64,000 nucleotides of DNA from Limnanthes douglasii subsp. nivea (lineage: Eukaryota; Streptophyta; Magnoliopsida; Brassicales; Limnanthaceae): NCBI GenBank assembly GCA_036936605.1, contig JAUPFV010000001.1:171262386-171326385 (forward strand), read 5' to 3'. Position numbers and translations under genes: made by a program. Below, one piece after another: positions 43,149 through 55,934 of the stretch. Numbering within the stretch: position 1 is the stretch's first letter; each line of letters starts with the position of its first letter. The notes beneath the pieces are model-generated. The model saw nothing but the letters and a program-made list of their open reading frames with translations. It searched no databases and was not told the origin of the DNA.

Positions 43149-45766
43149 TGTTAAGGGTTCATAAATTTTTTGAAGTATTACAATGTACCGTGGACAAACT
43201 AAGGACTTGGTGGAATCTAAACAAGATAACAAAAATTCTGTTTTGACTAGAGATTTTAAAATCTCATCAGCATATTTGTCCACTATGTCTTTTATATATT
43301 TTGTGGCTTGATCTTTAAGAGAATTCACTTCCTCATCGTATTTATTCATAAGGGCTTCTTGATCGGTTTTATCTATTGATTGACAGTCCATGGTAATTTT
43401 ATCAGTGGCCTACTAGTTTTTCAGTAATGTAATCTTTACGAAACTAGATGATTGTAACCCCTTTATAAGCATATTGACCCGTGCAAGCTCATTCTTGATC
43501 CATTTGACTTTATCTGCTAGACCATCAGTATATCTTTTTTCCTCTTTGAAGGACACCTTATGATTTCTATTTTCCTCTTAAATAGAAGAAATGGTCTCTC
43601 TGTGGGCCTTCAACTCCCTCTCCAGCTCAACGACGGGTCTTACAAAGCTTAACACCAAATATCATAACGTATCATTTTCCTTTGGTAGCTCGAAGGGCAC
43701 ACCATCATAAACCACATGTGTGGCATTGTTAGTAGATTCGAGAAAATCTTTTCCAAAGGCATCAAAGTCAATCACACCCATGGGCTCCACCATATTTTCT
43801 TCCCCATGTGTTTCCCCCTCTAAGGTTGGGAGAAGTGAAGCAGGTGGATCAGATGTTGGAAGTGTTGGGGGAGCAATGGATGAAACTATGATAGGGACAA
43901 TCTCTGAATGAGGAACAACATCTGAACCGCTAGTTGTTTTGTTCTTTTATACTCTTTTATACTCTTTTATCACTACTAGCTTTGTTTCTTTTGTGTATCT
44001 TTTTATTTTTTAACACAAGAGGCCTTACAAGTGCTTCACCCACTTTGATATTAGTAGTGACTGCTAATGGAAAATATTCTTCAAGGTTGGCTAGCAAAGA
44101 CTAATTAGGTTGTTCCTCAACGTCAACTTCAACTGTGTCTTTCTTTGAGCCTTGCTTATTTTTCTTACGTCTCTTGTTCCGATGACTAGGGGCTCTGGTC
44201 CTGGTTAGAATAATTACCTTACCATATGCAGCTTCAATTCTTTTCAATATAGTCGATGCCCATGGAGGAGTAGTCAATTGCTCCCACGTTAGAACCTGTT
44301 TGGAGCTAGTGCTCCAAAGATAACTCTGAACCAAATTGAAAGGGGTAAAGCACTGGTGAAAGCCATTGGACCAATTCTTTACAGCCCATGGTTTAGTTTC
44401 TTGAAAATGACTTTGGCGTCTTCCAGATGATGCAGATAAGGCTTCGAAATCACTGTAAAAAGGGTTAGAGAGAAGTTTTGAAGAAAAATTTATATATATG
44501 AGTAATAGTACAAGTTTGAAGGAGTGCATGTGTTCTTCCAAAACTTGCTTAGCTGAATCGGGTTACCTTGAGAGGTAATTTCTTCCCATTCTCACAACAA
44601 CCATTGAAAAAAAAAGAAATTGTATCTTCCACAACTTGTCAGCTTCCAACAGATCATCTACAACCTTATATCTACCATATTGTATAAGTAAAATAGGATA
44701 TGGGAATTTTGAGACAGCCCCACAGTAACAACAAAGTGCTCTATTGGTATTTGAGATTTTGATAGCATAGATGTCCTCATGCATGACATCAAGGTAAACC
44801 AAGCATTCAGACTGCCTTGGCTTGGGCATAATCCCACCAAGCTGAGTAATTCACAATGTATGGGTCCAAGGGAAACCGAAGGCCCCAGTTTAGCACATCC
44901 AGAAAGACAACCAGCTCATTCAGACCACAGTTCATTGGGGTCTCTCCTTGTGTAGGTAGTCAACCTTTACTTATTTTGGAAATCTCCATTTCTCACGTAT
45001 ATCCTCTAATGTGCTTTCTTGAAAATAATTGTAAGAAATTTTGCCAAGATCTGGAAGATATTTAGTGCTAACCTTGAGGAAATTTGGCCCTACGCGTCTG
45101 ACCATTGACGGGGGAGTGTTTTAGTTTGTGTTTTGTGGCCTTGTCTTTTCCACTTGTACCACTTTTTCCCTTTGATGTTCTCTTCCTATCTGACTTCAAA
45201 GTCTCAAAATTATCCTCAGATTGACCCAATGTCTCTATGGGAGATTCCTCACTTACGTCTCGGTGTTATCATCCATGTCTTTCGGACTAGATCCGGAGGG
45301 TTCAGTTTGATGAGAACCCGTGTTCCCCTCTCTATTCGGTTGCTGTGGGGGATCCAGATCAGATTGAGAATGTTCTTCTTGTTGGGGGATGGTATTACCC
45401 TCTCTACCCGGATGTTGTGATGAAGGATCAATAGAGTGTTGGTTTTGTTGAACTGCTCATCAGTCTCGGAAGGTGGGTTTGTACGATATTTAGCTTGTCT
45501 GATCAAGCTTGGAGGTAAATTATCTTTTGCATCAAAGCCAATTGCTATAACGGATGAAGTACGTATGCAACTAGTAGAAGAAGGTTCTGAAGGGATGTTC
45601 TTTTTGTGATATGGAAAACTCATTCGTAGTCAATTATTTGAGTGACAGTTATTGTGCCTTCGGAGGCGGGTATTCCAGCAACAACCCTAGCTTTCTTTTT
45701 ATCTTTGTCTAGATTAGAAAAATTCAGCCAACTCTTTTCGGTTAAAACATTTTTGGCAGTGAACAT
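43149..45766 (-). pseudogene. Antisense ORF (aORF) of element D
   Basis: On the minus strand the start codon is at 45766-45764 (MFTAKNVLTEKSWLNFSNL), homologous to the A and B starts. Pieces: Ser/acidic arm (45623-45249), central domain remnant (44840-44563, with DVDDLLE-like VVDDLLEADKLW), second exon (about 44476-44101, KPWAVKNWSNGFHQCFTPFN and LTWEQLTTPPWASTILKR, then basic HRNKRRKKNKQ), acidic linker and coiled coil (43391-43146, EEVNSLKDQATKYIKDIVDKY). A pyrimidine-rich acceptor ttttacag ends at about 44477; the donor is unclear. The 3' end of the coiled coil is cut off by element C at 43148. This copy establishes that the antisense gene predates the split of the C, D and A/B families. 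Confidence 0.75.
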
Positions 45767-46210
45767 ACAAACACCAAAATGTCACTAGAGAAGAGATTTG
45801 TGGTGGTGAAAGTGATGGGAAGAAAGAAAAATGGGACCATCAATTGATTTGATGATAATGATGATGCACAACTTCTCTCTATACAAGTGAATTTTCTCTC
45901 GATAAAAATTATTATACTGTGAAAATGAAAGGGGAGTTTATAGAAGACTGTTGGTTTTACCTATAAAGAAGTGGAAATGTCACCATAGACTATAATCCCT
46001 ATGGAATTGGAAACCTTTTCAACTGTTGATACCCCTAACATATGGTAGAGAAATATCGTGAGTCTAATAAAGTAATGATATGTGTCCCATAATGTGACCA
46101 GTTTGCATTCATGAAACTGTCCAACAAATTTATATTAATGTTCGATCCTTCTTCGAATACTTTTTTAGTTACCCCTTCTAAATATTTTTGAGAGGGCTAA
46201 GGAGGCTATT
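45767..46210. promoter_or_regulatory. aORF upstream region and PPT of element D
   Basis: Minus-strand leader and promoter of the D aORF. A decayed relative of the G-box module is seen as atgggacacatatca (element A: atgggacacgtgtca) at about 46077-46091. The purine-rich gagagggctaaggaggctatt at about 46190-46210 abuts the 3' LTR and is the PPT. Confidence 0.45.
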
Positions 46211-46582
46211 TGACGAGGACGAAAATATTCGAAGGGTGAAATTGGACGTAGGTCAATATTTGCTTTATTATTAAAATGTAGTAAATTTACTATTTAAATA
46301 TTTTTTTATTTTATTTTATATTTTATTTTCTTAATCGTTTTTGTCGTATGGGATTGGACCATAAGCATAGTTTTGCCCATTAGGCCCATTAGACTTAAAT
46401 TTTTCCTATAAATAGTTTATGAGAAAGTATTAATTATGACATATCATGTAATACTAAATCAGACACATACCTTCTCTCTATAAGTATTAATTAAATCAAC
46501 TCAATTATCTATCTACTCTCCATCAAAATTAATTTTTTCCTGCTTTACAAAATATCCCTTCGAACAAAATGTATCCACATCA
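46211..46582 (+). repeat. 3' LTR of element D
   Basis: 372 bp, tgacgaggacgaaaat...tccacatca, homologous to 19025-19385 with small insertions. Followed by the gacct duplication at 46583-46587. Confidence 0.85.
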
Positions 46583-46587
46583 GACCT

Positions 46588-47910
46588 AATATATCGCCAA
46601 CTACAATATATCTCTTGAGTGACCTAATTTATCATTCACTTATCTATACATATCAAGTCAAATATATATTATATCTTCATCTATAAAATATCATAACAAA
46701 TAAAACTTCTAATTAATTCGATATGAAATAGACTAAGAAAGAAGATAATCACTTGCTCAAATCGGCGTTGTTGTAAAAGGATCAAGGACGGATGAAACTT
46801 CTGGGTTTTTTATGAAGATGTATATAGAATTTACTTTATGTAAGGTAAAAATCGTGCATATTATTCATGTATGATGCTGCATACACGAGGTCATGAAGAA
46901 GTCTTTATAAGGTTCGAATATTTGAAATTAGTTTCAAGCCTTTTAGATTTTCGACCACCCAAATAGTTCCATGCATAGGTTGTCGAAGGTGTTCCATTTG
47001 TGTATTATTGATTTCGTTAAAAAAGAATATATTGAAAAAGGTTGATGATAACCTTGCTGAACAAACGGGGATAAAAGCTTGTTTTCCAAGAATTAGAAAC
47101 TGTTAATGGATATAATTCTTCCCAAAGTATTTATGTTATTCAAATCTAATACTTTTGTTTTTTATTTTATTTTCTTAAACTTTATATTTGATTCCAGTGT
47201 ATTTTTTATTTATGTTTAATGTTATTATTTTATACTACTATATTTATTAATGTTATTCAGACATATAGGAGATTTTCTCGCGCATAATAAGCAACATAGC
47301 TATGATTTTTTGCTACCTGAGTGCAAACAAAGACAACAAAATTGGATATGAAAACTAGACAATAAATTTTTTTGCACACCACTACAAGTTAGTTAGGATT
47401 TTTTGCACCCCGTCTGTGTACGTAAGCTTAAATTTTGGATTTAAAAAACTGGACATAGAGTTATTCTCGCACACCGCTAGCGAATGAAAGGTGAATTTTT
47501 AGCTCTAAAAACTGGGCATGAAGTTATTCTTGTGCACATGTTGCAAGGTGATTGATACTTTTTTTGCAAGTTGACCGTGAAGAAAGGAAATTATTTTGGC
47601 TTACAAATATACATTATAATATATCTTACTACTTCGTCAAAAAATATAGTACATTCCAAATGCCAAATACATTCTTCTAATAAACCGAAAACTAAAGTAA
47701 ATAATTTATAAAATATAGACATAATGATAAGTCATTACATGTCACATATTTTACGTTTTAAATATATTTGTACACAAACATAAAAGTTTACAGAAAAAAT
47801 CGATAACTAAAATACCATAACTAAAATGTAGATAAATTCATTCCAAGATCATAAAGGATAGTCATAATGAAAAATTAAAAATAACTCGTAACATGAAATA
47901 TAAATGATAA
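46588..47910. other. AT-rich spacer with short imperfect repeats
   Basis: No gene recognised. At about 47340-47580 three imperfect units of about 65-70 bp share aaaaactggrcatrragttatt followed by a cgcacaccgctag-like word. The rest is low-complexity A/T. Confidence 0.45.
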
Positions 47911-49050
47911 TCAGAATGAAAAATTGTCAAAAAAATCATAACAAGATATAAAATCGATCAACATAAGGTGCGTAATATGGTAGCATTCATTTAAACAATC
48001 TAATTTACCATCCACCATCATAGTATCACCCTCATTTGTGTTGGTCATATATGTGATCGTGTGAGCATTCACCATAACAAATGTATCAAGGGATACCGAC
48101 TGTGAGTTGTCCATAACGTACCATAAATTATTCATGATCCAAATAGGATGACTCATGTATGTGGTATCGTGACCACTCTCACATGGAGGGCCTCTCTTAT
48201 CAGGGTTAATAATATGTGAATTTTGGTTAGTTCAACTCAAGCCACCCTAAAGAAACCTAGTTGCGACATGTCTACCAGTCCTAGAAAAATATTTCGTACT
48301 GGGACTAGTATCATCCGATACATATATGATAATATTTAACCTACAAAATAAACAAAAGCTTAGGTTAAATTTAAATCATAGTAAAATTAATCAAAGTAAA
48401 TTAAAAAAATTCAAAGGTTAATATAAACTTACATAAGTATCTCGAAACATAGTTATAAAGTATCGAAAATATTCTCAAGTGCGTGGGTTTGAGTGATAAC
48501 TTTGCGGTGCGCATTTATACAAATACAATAAGGTGATAACATACAAATTTTATAACGAATTCACTATCCTATGAAAATAATTAAATATCCACCCCTCAAA
48601 TATCCCAAGGAACCTGTAAAAAGAATTAGTATCATGAATTGAACATTACCCAACATCATGGTGTGACTTGGCCAATATCATCCGATTCCAATTGTACATT
48701 TCTATGATAGTATAATCATCCATAAATTTTAATAACCAAATACGTACAAGAGATGATCTTGATTCAAATGAACGACATGTTACTCAGTGACCGCACTATC
48801 CTAATAAATACATGTCATATGGACACAACTACTACTCTTACTATTCGTCATATCGAGTTATGTACCAAGGTATTCCAAGAAAATACCAACAAATAATGAT
48901 TGTATATTCACCCTGTCGATATCACTCTCGTACTCAATACAATCAAATGATATACCTACAACAGGAAAACCCGTAATACCATGGACGTCGTCCAGCCTCA
49001 CCATCATCTTACTAAAATAAAAATGAAAGTACGTTATTTTTTTTGCCATA
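47911..49050 (-). pseudogene. Possible plant-mobile-domain (MAIN-like) remnant
   Basis: The frame 49049-48858 encodes FYFSKMMVRLDDVHGITGFP then VVG, which resembles the plant mobile domain core (F-x-x-GEMTITLxDVxxLxGxPVxG), often carried by MULEs and some gypsy elements. A further open piece at 48156-47911 (81 aa, WIMNNLWYVMDN...) could belong to the same relic but I do not recognise it. Between them the sequence is full of stops. Only the first motif supports the call. Confidence 0.35.
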
Positions 49051-52000
49051 AAATTTCCTCTTACGATCCATCCATGTCTTCGATGCTATCATGTTCACTT
49101 CATGCACTACCTCTTTAAGCATTTCATTATTTTTTGTAGCATGGACAATCAACTTATTAATATTTACTTTTCTCGTATGCAATTATACGTGAACTGGAAA
49201 TGTTGAATTTTTTTCGATAATGATTGAAAAGTGACCCCTAACACCCACTCCTCAAGTAGCTCTACGCCGACTGCCTTTAACTTTTAGGAAATTATAGACA
49301 TTTCCAGAATATGATCACATATCTTACATTTTCTAATGTATTTCTTGGTAGAGAGAACATTAATAAGATGATGCATCACTACCTTGTCATTTTTAGCAAA
49401 TAATTTCTTGACTTCCGCGAGAAAATATGTATCTTTTGTAGCATATGTTGGGACAACCCCACGAAATGCAAGTGGTATTATTTGTAACATTATGGTTATG
49501 CATAACATATTATACTTTTCCTACTTCTCATGCTCTTTAGTTTCCTCAGGTTTACTTTCATAACTAAAAACAAAGGTTTTGGGGTTCATTATTGCATAAT
49601 CATATTCATAAACAAACAAATACATTAGCATATCTTATTTCCATATAGTAAAATCTATGTCATCCAACATAGGGTGTTTATTCCCCAAATGATTGTAACC
49701 CAAGCTCACTAGAAAAAAAATAGCACAACACATTTAGATTTGTGACATATAACACCTAACATGCTTGAACATGATATATACATGTAAAATATAATATACT
49801 CTGATAATAGATACCAGAGTGTAAACCATACTAGCGTATATTTTATGAGTTTGAAAAAAATACCATGCTTATTATTTTAATTTCCTAAGCATCACTGAAA
49901 CCATGGTGGGGCTGATTTCACAAACTTAGAATAAAATTAACACAATGACAATTTTCAGTCAATTATCTCCAGCTAATGATTAATCAAAGCCAAATATTAA
50001 CCTTCCAGAATAACGATAATATCTAAATTTAAATTAACCTATTGGACTTATTTGAAGCCTATGATCCTCAAAAAGACCAATTTAACCTTCTAGCGGACCG
50101 ATTAAATTTATTCTAATATTCACCTAGCGAAATCTGAAACCTTAGTCATGAATATTTATTTAAGCATTCAAGCACATAAACATTCATTTCACAAACACAT
50201 AAAAAAATAACATGCTCAAACACTTTCACATGTCAAATAAATCAGAAAAATATATACAATTAATTAACCCCATTAGTTTAAAAAATATAATTTTTTTATA
50301 AGAAAAATAATTTTTCCAACCTGTTGCTGCCATCATTGGGCGAACCACCTAGTCAACACGAAAAACCCCCCCATTGTTATCATCGCGAAAGTAGTGGGTG
50401 TGCGACTTACCTCGCAAACCACGACGTTCGTCCGCAGCGTCAACAGTTTGTTGGCTTTGGTGAACATCGTAGGGCAGTTTTCCAGTAACATTAACATCAG
50501 GGTTAAACCGTTGATGAGCTGATGTCTCAATATATTTGAATTGATTTGTTAAATTAGGGATTGTTTGATACTAATTTTGGGGAAAACTTTACAGTCATCA
50601 AACTTTCCCTAAATTGATTGAAAACCCCAAATACCATCACATACAATAATTTATTAAAAACTAATTAAACAAATAATCATACTTTCAACAAGAACAAATC
50701 ACTGTATTCATGTTTTTCATACCACTCTTAAGTCTATTCCTTAACCAACTCCATTAAACATTTAATTCACAATTACATGGATTCTTCACATTAAATAAAA
50801 CATATATGATTAAATAATATATACAATCGGTTATCTTATGAATCATAAAAGGGTTTCATGACTTTGATACCAATTCATAATACTTAATCAATCACTCGTA
50901 ACAATTTCATCAAATACGTAGAAAGTAATTAGCCCTCTTATGATTTCTCCGACAGAATAAACTTAAAGCCATTTACCACTTTACATGCTACTATTATCCA
51001 TTATTTGATTCTTTGGTATTCATTCGCTTGATTTTATTTCATGTTGCTAGCATTCGAATTCTAATCTAGAGATACATTCAGAAGGCTGTTAGTTCTTCAA
51101 ATCACAAAAGCAATTACTTTTTTTATTAGAATTAGGGTTGAAAGAATTTGTAGATTCTAAATCATCCTTATATAAGTTGTACAACTTGGATTTTAATTTG
51201 CACGGGACCATTAAGATACACCATCTTGTGATCGGAAACCACAAAATATATATTCAGTAAATCGACCATAACTATTTCAGTAACACGTAGATGAAAACAA
51301 GTTTGTATATATTTATTTTCATTGAATCTTCATCTGTAATTTTTTCAAGATTCTTCTTAGTCAAAAACCTTCAATAAAAAAACCTAATTTTTAAAATAAA
51401 AATAACCTGAATTTAAAAATTCAACCAACTTTGAAAAAAACAAATATAAATTATAAAAAGGTAAGAAGGCTATTTGTCTTAAAACTAAACTAAATAATAC
51501 AAAAAACCCCGAATTTTTTTTGTAATTATTCTATTATTTAAAATTTGGAAAATAAACTTAGCTATATGTCTTTTATAAATCAATGGATAAATTAATTTGT
51601 TTCATCATAGTGACATAGTTAAATTGAAATGATTTAAATATTTACGAAGATCAGATAATTAATAAATCGGTAGTTTTCAACGATTATTTATGTAATATTT
51701 AAAAAAAAAATCATAAAATAACTGATATTATTAGGTTAAGCAGTTTATAATGTTAATTATTAAAGTTTTACCAACATTAAGTGTTTTCTACTAAATTGAA
51801 AATTAACCGGTTTCTGTTATATTACAATCTTTTAAATTTATCACCATTTATTTTTATGAATATATTTATACTATTACAATAAATGTTACAGCCGGATTTG
51901 GTATTCTACTTTTGCACAAATGAAGCTACATCACAAAAAATAATAATTGACAATACCTCATTCATCAATATGACAATTATATTATTATTTTCTTTGGAAA

Positions 52001-52273
52001 TTTTAGAGTTCTAGGGTATTTTATAATTGACATTCTCAAAGGTTTATGTATATTATAATCACGCTTTTAGTACAGTAATTATGTAATCTTATATTCTTCA
52101 ACGGAAATATATTTTAATAATAAAATATATTTCGGTTGCATTCACATACAATTATTAACGTTTTTAGATCCAATACAGTATAAACGGACATAAATAATTT
52201 ATTGATAAGTATTTAATAACAATATAAAATTATATTTCATATAAAAAAATCTTCATTTTCAAAACTCTTTTAT
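49051..52273. other. AT-rich intergenic region, no gene recognised
   Basis: About 3.2 kb of A/T-rich sequence with only short ORFs (49284-49508 and 50333-50530, both minus strand) that match nothing I recognise and have no promoter or repeat context. It could contain very old transposon debris. Confidence 0.5.
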
Positions 52274-52330
52274 CTTTTTTTTTTCTTTTTTTTTGGGGTA
52301 AATGTGGGTATATATATATATATATAAGGT
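52274..52330 (-). repeat. LINE-2 3' tail: poly(A) and (TA)n
   Basis: On the minus strand the element ends ...ccttatatatat...acccacatttacccc followed by A-rich aaaaaaaaagaaaaaaaaaa. On the plus strand this is the T-run 52275-52294 and the (ta)n at about 52308-52326. No duplicated target site could be paired with the 5' end. Confidence 0.7.
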
Positions 52331-52578
52331 TACAATCGTCTAGAGAGTCATATGATCTCTCAAGTGAGTACAATTCAGGGTAGTAATGTACCTAAAAGAA
52401 AAAGACATGTCCAAGAGTGCCTTGATAAAGGTCTAGAGCACTTGCCTCTTTAAAAAACCTTAACCACCCGTTGGGTAAAAACCCGGTCTAAGGAAAAAGA
52501 GTACAAGTCTTCAGGCCGGCACTAATGGACTATTACATAGAAAAACCGAAAACCTGAGTGTATCAATGAAAAAGGACT

Positions 52579-55500
52579 CTAACATGTGAGTCGATAATGC
52601 GGATACAATCTAAATAAAATCTTCAAGGTCATGAGAGTGATTCGGATAACGATGGTGTCTTGAGTCACGGTCTCTTCATCAAACACAAGGCGGTTGCGGG
52701 CGCGCCAAATCTCGAAAACAGTGGCTTGGAAGGCAAGATTGATGGCGCAGGATCGGTAGGATGTTCCTCGATGCTCCTTCCTAATCCATTTGTGTGCACT
52801 ATCAAGCGTTGTCATTTCTCGAGTAATCCCCAGCCATGATCGGATACGACTCCAGATTTCCTTAGTGAACCTGCAAGCAAAGAAAAGATGGGCACCAGAC
52901 TCATCTGAGTGCCTGCAAAATGGGCAGCTGATGTTAGGCAAGTCCATGTAGTGGAGAGTGTCTTTCGTGGCAAGGCGACGATTGAAGGCTAGCCAGACGG
53001 TGAAAGAAAACTTAGGTGGGATGAATCTCTTCCATAACTTTGATAGATTTGGGCATGCCTCACTTTTTGTTCTCAGGGCTTCGTATACACGTCTAGTAAT
53101 TAGTTTTCCACCCAAAGTACAGCTTTCAAGACCTAGAATGGCACTATCTCGACCCCCAAATATCTGTATCCAAGAGTCTCTAATATCAAGAAGCTTCCGA
53201 ACAAGATGACTGTCTCTATCTCGTCTTTGGTAGTCCCATATAGTTTGTCCTCGAAGATAATACTCATGCACCCATTTTATCCATAACGACTCAGAGTCAG
53301 AATGTAATAACCAAATCGAACGGGTAAGAAGGGCACGATTCCAAACTCTGATATCCATAAGGCCAAGTCCTCCTTCATCTTTGGGTTTACAGATTTTGTC
53401 CCAAGAAACCCAAGCAGGTCTACCCCCCAGAAGAAGTTGAGGCAGAGCGATCGTATCGTGTTAAGCACTGCCGAGTGCAAATGAAAAGCGCGGAACCAAA
53501 AGGATTCGACCCCTTGAAGCACGGAGGTGATCAATTGAAGTTTTCCCGCATAGGAAAGTTTCATATGTTCCCATTTTTGAATGTAACTCGAGATAGCCTC
53601 TGTCAAAGAGGAAAATCAGTAACTGAGACGGTCATAGGAGCGAGAGGTATCCCCAAGTAATGTACATGGTAAGTGCCAACTTCAAATCCGACTCTTTCCA
53701 TGATCCGATCATAAACAATCCCTTTAACCCTGGCTAGGTATATTTTGGATTTAGAAGGATTCAGTGATAGTCCCGAAACATCTTCCAAATGGCTCAAGCA
53801 TTCCATAAGGATGTTAACCGATGTCTCATCTCCTTTTGAAAGAAGTATCAAATCGTCAGCAAAAGCGAGGTGGGTAGTGTGAGTGTGGGCGCATTTCGGA
53901 TAGAATTTAAAACTCGGTTCGCTCGATTTCTTCTTTAACAAACGAGACAAATATTCGAGGCAAATGATAAATAAAGTAGGGGACATGGGATCACCTTGCC
54001 TTAAGCCCCGCTGCCCACAGAAGAAGCCATGAAGCTCGCCGTTGATAGAAACCGAGAAGGACGCTGTAGTGACACAAGCAAGAATCCATCCCAAAAACTT
54101 TGGAGGAAACCCGATACCATGGAGAATATCCGATAGGAAGTCCCATGAAACTGTGTCAAATGTTTTGCGAAGATCCACCATAAGCATACATCGTGGAGAA
54201 ACTCTTGCACGGTTCGAACCTCTAACCAACTCTTGGGCAAGGAAAACATTATCAACAAGATTTTGACCACTCACGAAAGCACCTTGTCCTTTATCAATGA
54301 GATTCGGAAGTAAAGGGGCCATTCGGTTAGCCAAAATTTTGGTAATCCCTTTGTAAGTAACATTTGTGAGCCCAATTGGCCTAAAGTCACCCACCTTAGG
54401 ATCGTTGTCTTTTTTCGAAATAAGGGCAAGGATAGTGTGATTTGTTGCACGAAGGAGTCTACCAGTATCAAAGAACTCACGAACACAATCAACCAAATCT
54501 GTTCCCACAAGTTCCCAATTCTTTTTTAAGAAAGCCGAGGTGTAGCCGTCCGGTCCCGGAGCCTTATCATTCCCGATATCAAAGAGGGGCATTACGGATT
54601 TCATCAACTTCAACAGGTTTGAGAAGCTGATCATAATGTTGATCCCCGACGAGGGATCCGTGACTCATGACCGTCGGATCAATGGGGGAGCTTGGCCGAG
54701 ATGAGCCAAAGAGGTGCGTGTAGAAATCTACAAGGAGGGATGCAACTTCTGTAGGGGATGTAGTGCGGGTGCCATCATCTCGGACGATGTAGGAAATGTT
54801 CTTTCTTGCATTATCTCGTTTGATTAAGCTGTGAAAGTATTTTGTACCTCTGTCACCGTCAACTAAGTGGGTGGTCCTCATACGTTGTTGAAGAAAGCTC
54901 TTTTCTGCATTAAGTAGGAAATTTGCACGATCCCGTAATCTGTGTACCTCTTCTTTTAAAGAAACGTTATCAGGATTAGCTATGAGTGAGGAGATCGCCT
55001 TTTTAAAGGCCGAATTTGCAGTAGCTGTACGCTCTAGAATGCCACCATACTCAGCTTTATTTAAATCTCTTAACGGACGCTTTAAGGATTTCAACTTCTG
55101 CGCAAGTATATATTGCTTCGTACCATCAATAGACTGACCCCATAAACTTTCTACAATGCTAGCAAATCTGGGATGATCAAGCCACATGTTGAAGAATTTG
55201 AAGGGCCGAAAACCATGCTGAAAATCTCGAATAATCGAGACAATAACTGGACAGTGATCGGAAACGGGTTCCATCGGAAGGAACGTGGCTTTGCATAAGA
55301 GATCTTTATCACTCCACCCATGGTTTATAAGGACTCGATCAAGCTTGGCCCAAGAAGTACCATTTGTCCAAGTAAAGAAAGGACCTGTGGAAGGAGCATC
55401 GACAAGACCGTGAGATATCTGAAAATTATTTAAATCAATTAACTCACCATTTCGAAGTGTGGCAGCCCCAATTCGGTCTCCTGGAGCACAGTAGGTGTTA

Positions 55501-55934
55501 TAGTCTCCCGTAATCATCCAAGGTAAACAAATGTTGGCCCCTATAGTGGTTAGGTGCTCCCAAAGAACTCTCCTTTGTGGTACAGTATACAAAGGGTAAA
55601 CAAACGTAACATAAAAATTTTCTTGAGTGACGTTGCAATGGACTTGAAAATGGATGTGCTGTCTTCCAATTTCAATCACCCTACATGCCACCCTGCTAGC
55701 ATCCCAAACAACAACGATGCGTCCTCTACTTATAACATCAAGATTAGAAACATGATTCCAGCTTATGAAACGAGAAGACATAAAATTATCTAAATGTTCT
55801 TGCGAGAATTTAGTTTCTAAGAGGCAAAACATGGGCAAATAATTTTGTTTGACGAGCTTACAAACCGTGGATAGAGAAGCGCCTCGATCTGTACTCCCAC
55901 ATAGGCCCTTGATGTTCCAAATAAGTATCTTCAT
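52579..55934 (-). pseudogene. LINE-2 ORF2: endonuclease-RT-zf-RVT, lightly damaged
   Basis: Starts MKILIWNIKGLCG (AP endonuclease; LLETKFS, ITGDYNTYCAPGDR, and SDHCPV near 55250). RT: GNDKAPGPDGYTSAFLKK, DFRPIGLTNVTYK, GLRQGDPMSPTLF and catalytic FADD near 53855. C-terminal zf-RVT: CPFCRHSDESGAHLFFAC. Three frames make up the protein, 55934-54579, 54634-53603 and 53606-53277 with 53358-52579; a single extra base near 54590 splits DEIRNA from LFDIGNDKAPG, and another frame change lies near 53610. Without these the frame would be essentially full length. Needs ORF1p and the 5' UTR promoter, both missing. Confidence 0.9.

Larger units (their letters stand above)
19025..46582 (+). mobile_element. 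Element D: oldest gypsy element, host of nested C and B
   Basis: Plus-strand Tat/Ogre-like element whose halves are separated by element C (23654-43143). Left half: 5' LTR (19025-19385), PBS, truncated gag, protease, RT, RNase H, integrase and a 47-bp tandem array. Right half: antisense ORF on the minus strand (45766-43146), PPT and 3' LTR (46211-46582). A perfect 5-bp duplication (gacct) flanks it. Without C its length is about 8.1 kb. The LTRs are only about 75-80% alike by eye and all ORFs are riddled with stops, which makes it the oldest member of the nest. Confidence 0.87.

Noticed and set aside
43942..43972. tcttttatac short tandem repeat as a regulatory array
   Set aside because: Three short copies inside the decayed D aORF; better explained as local slippage.
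44559..44564. gtaacc on the minus strand as splice donor of the D aORF
   Set aside because: The reading frame continues through it in a way homologous to the exon of A; the true donor position by alignment lies further on and seems mutated.
19025..46582. Endogenous pararetrovirus instead of gypsy elements
   Set aside because: The elements have LTRs, PBS, PPT, 5-bp duplications and an integrase, which plant pararetroviruses lack.
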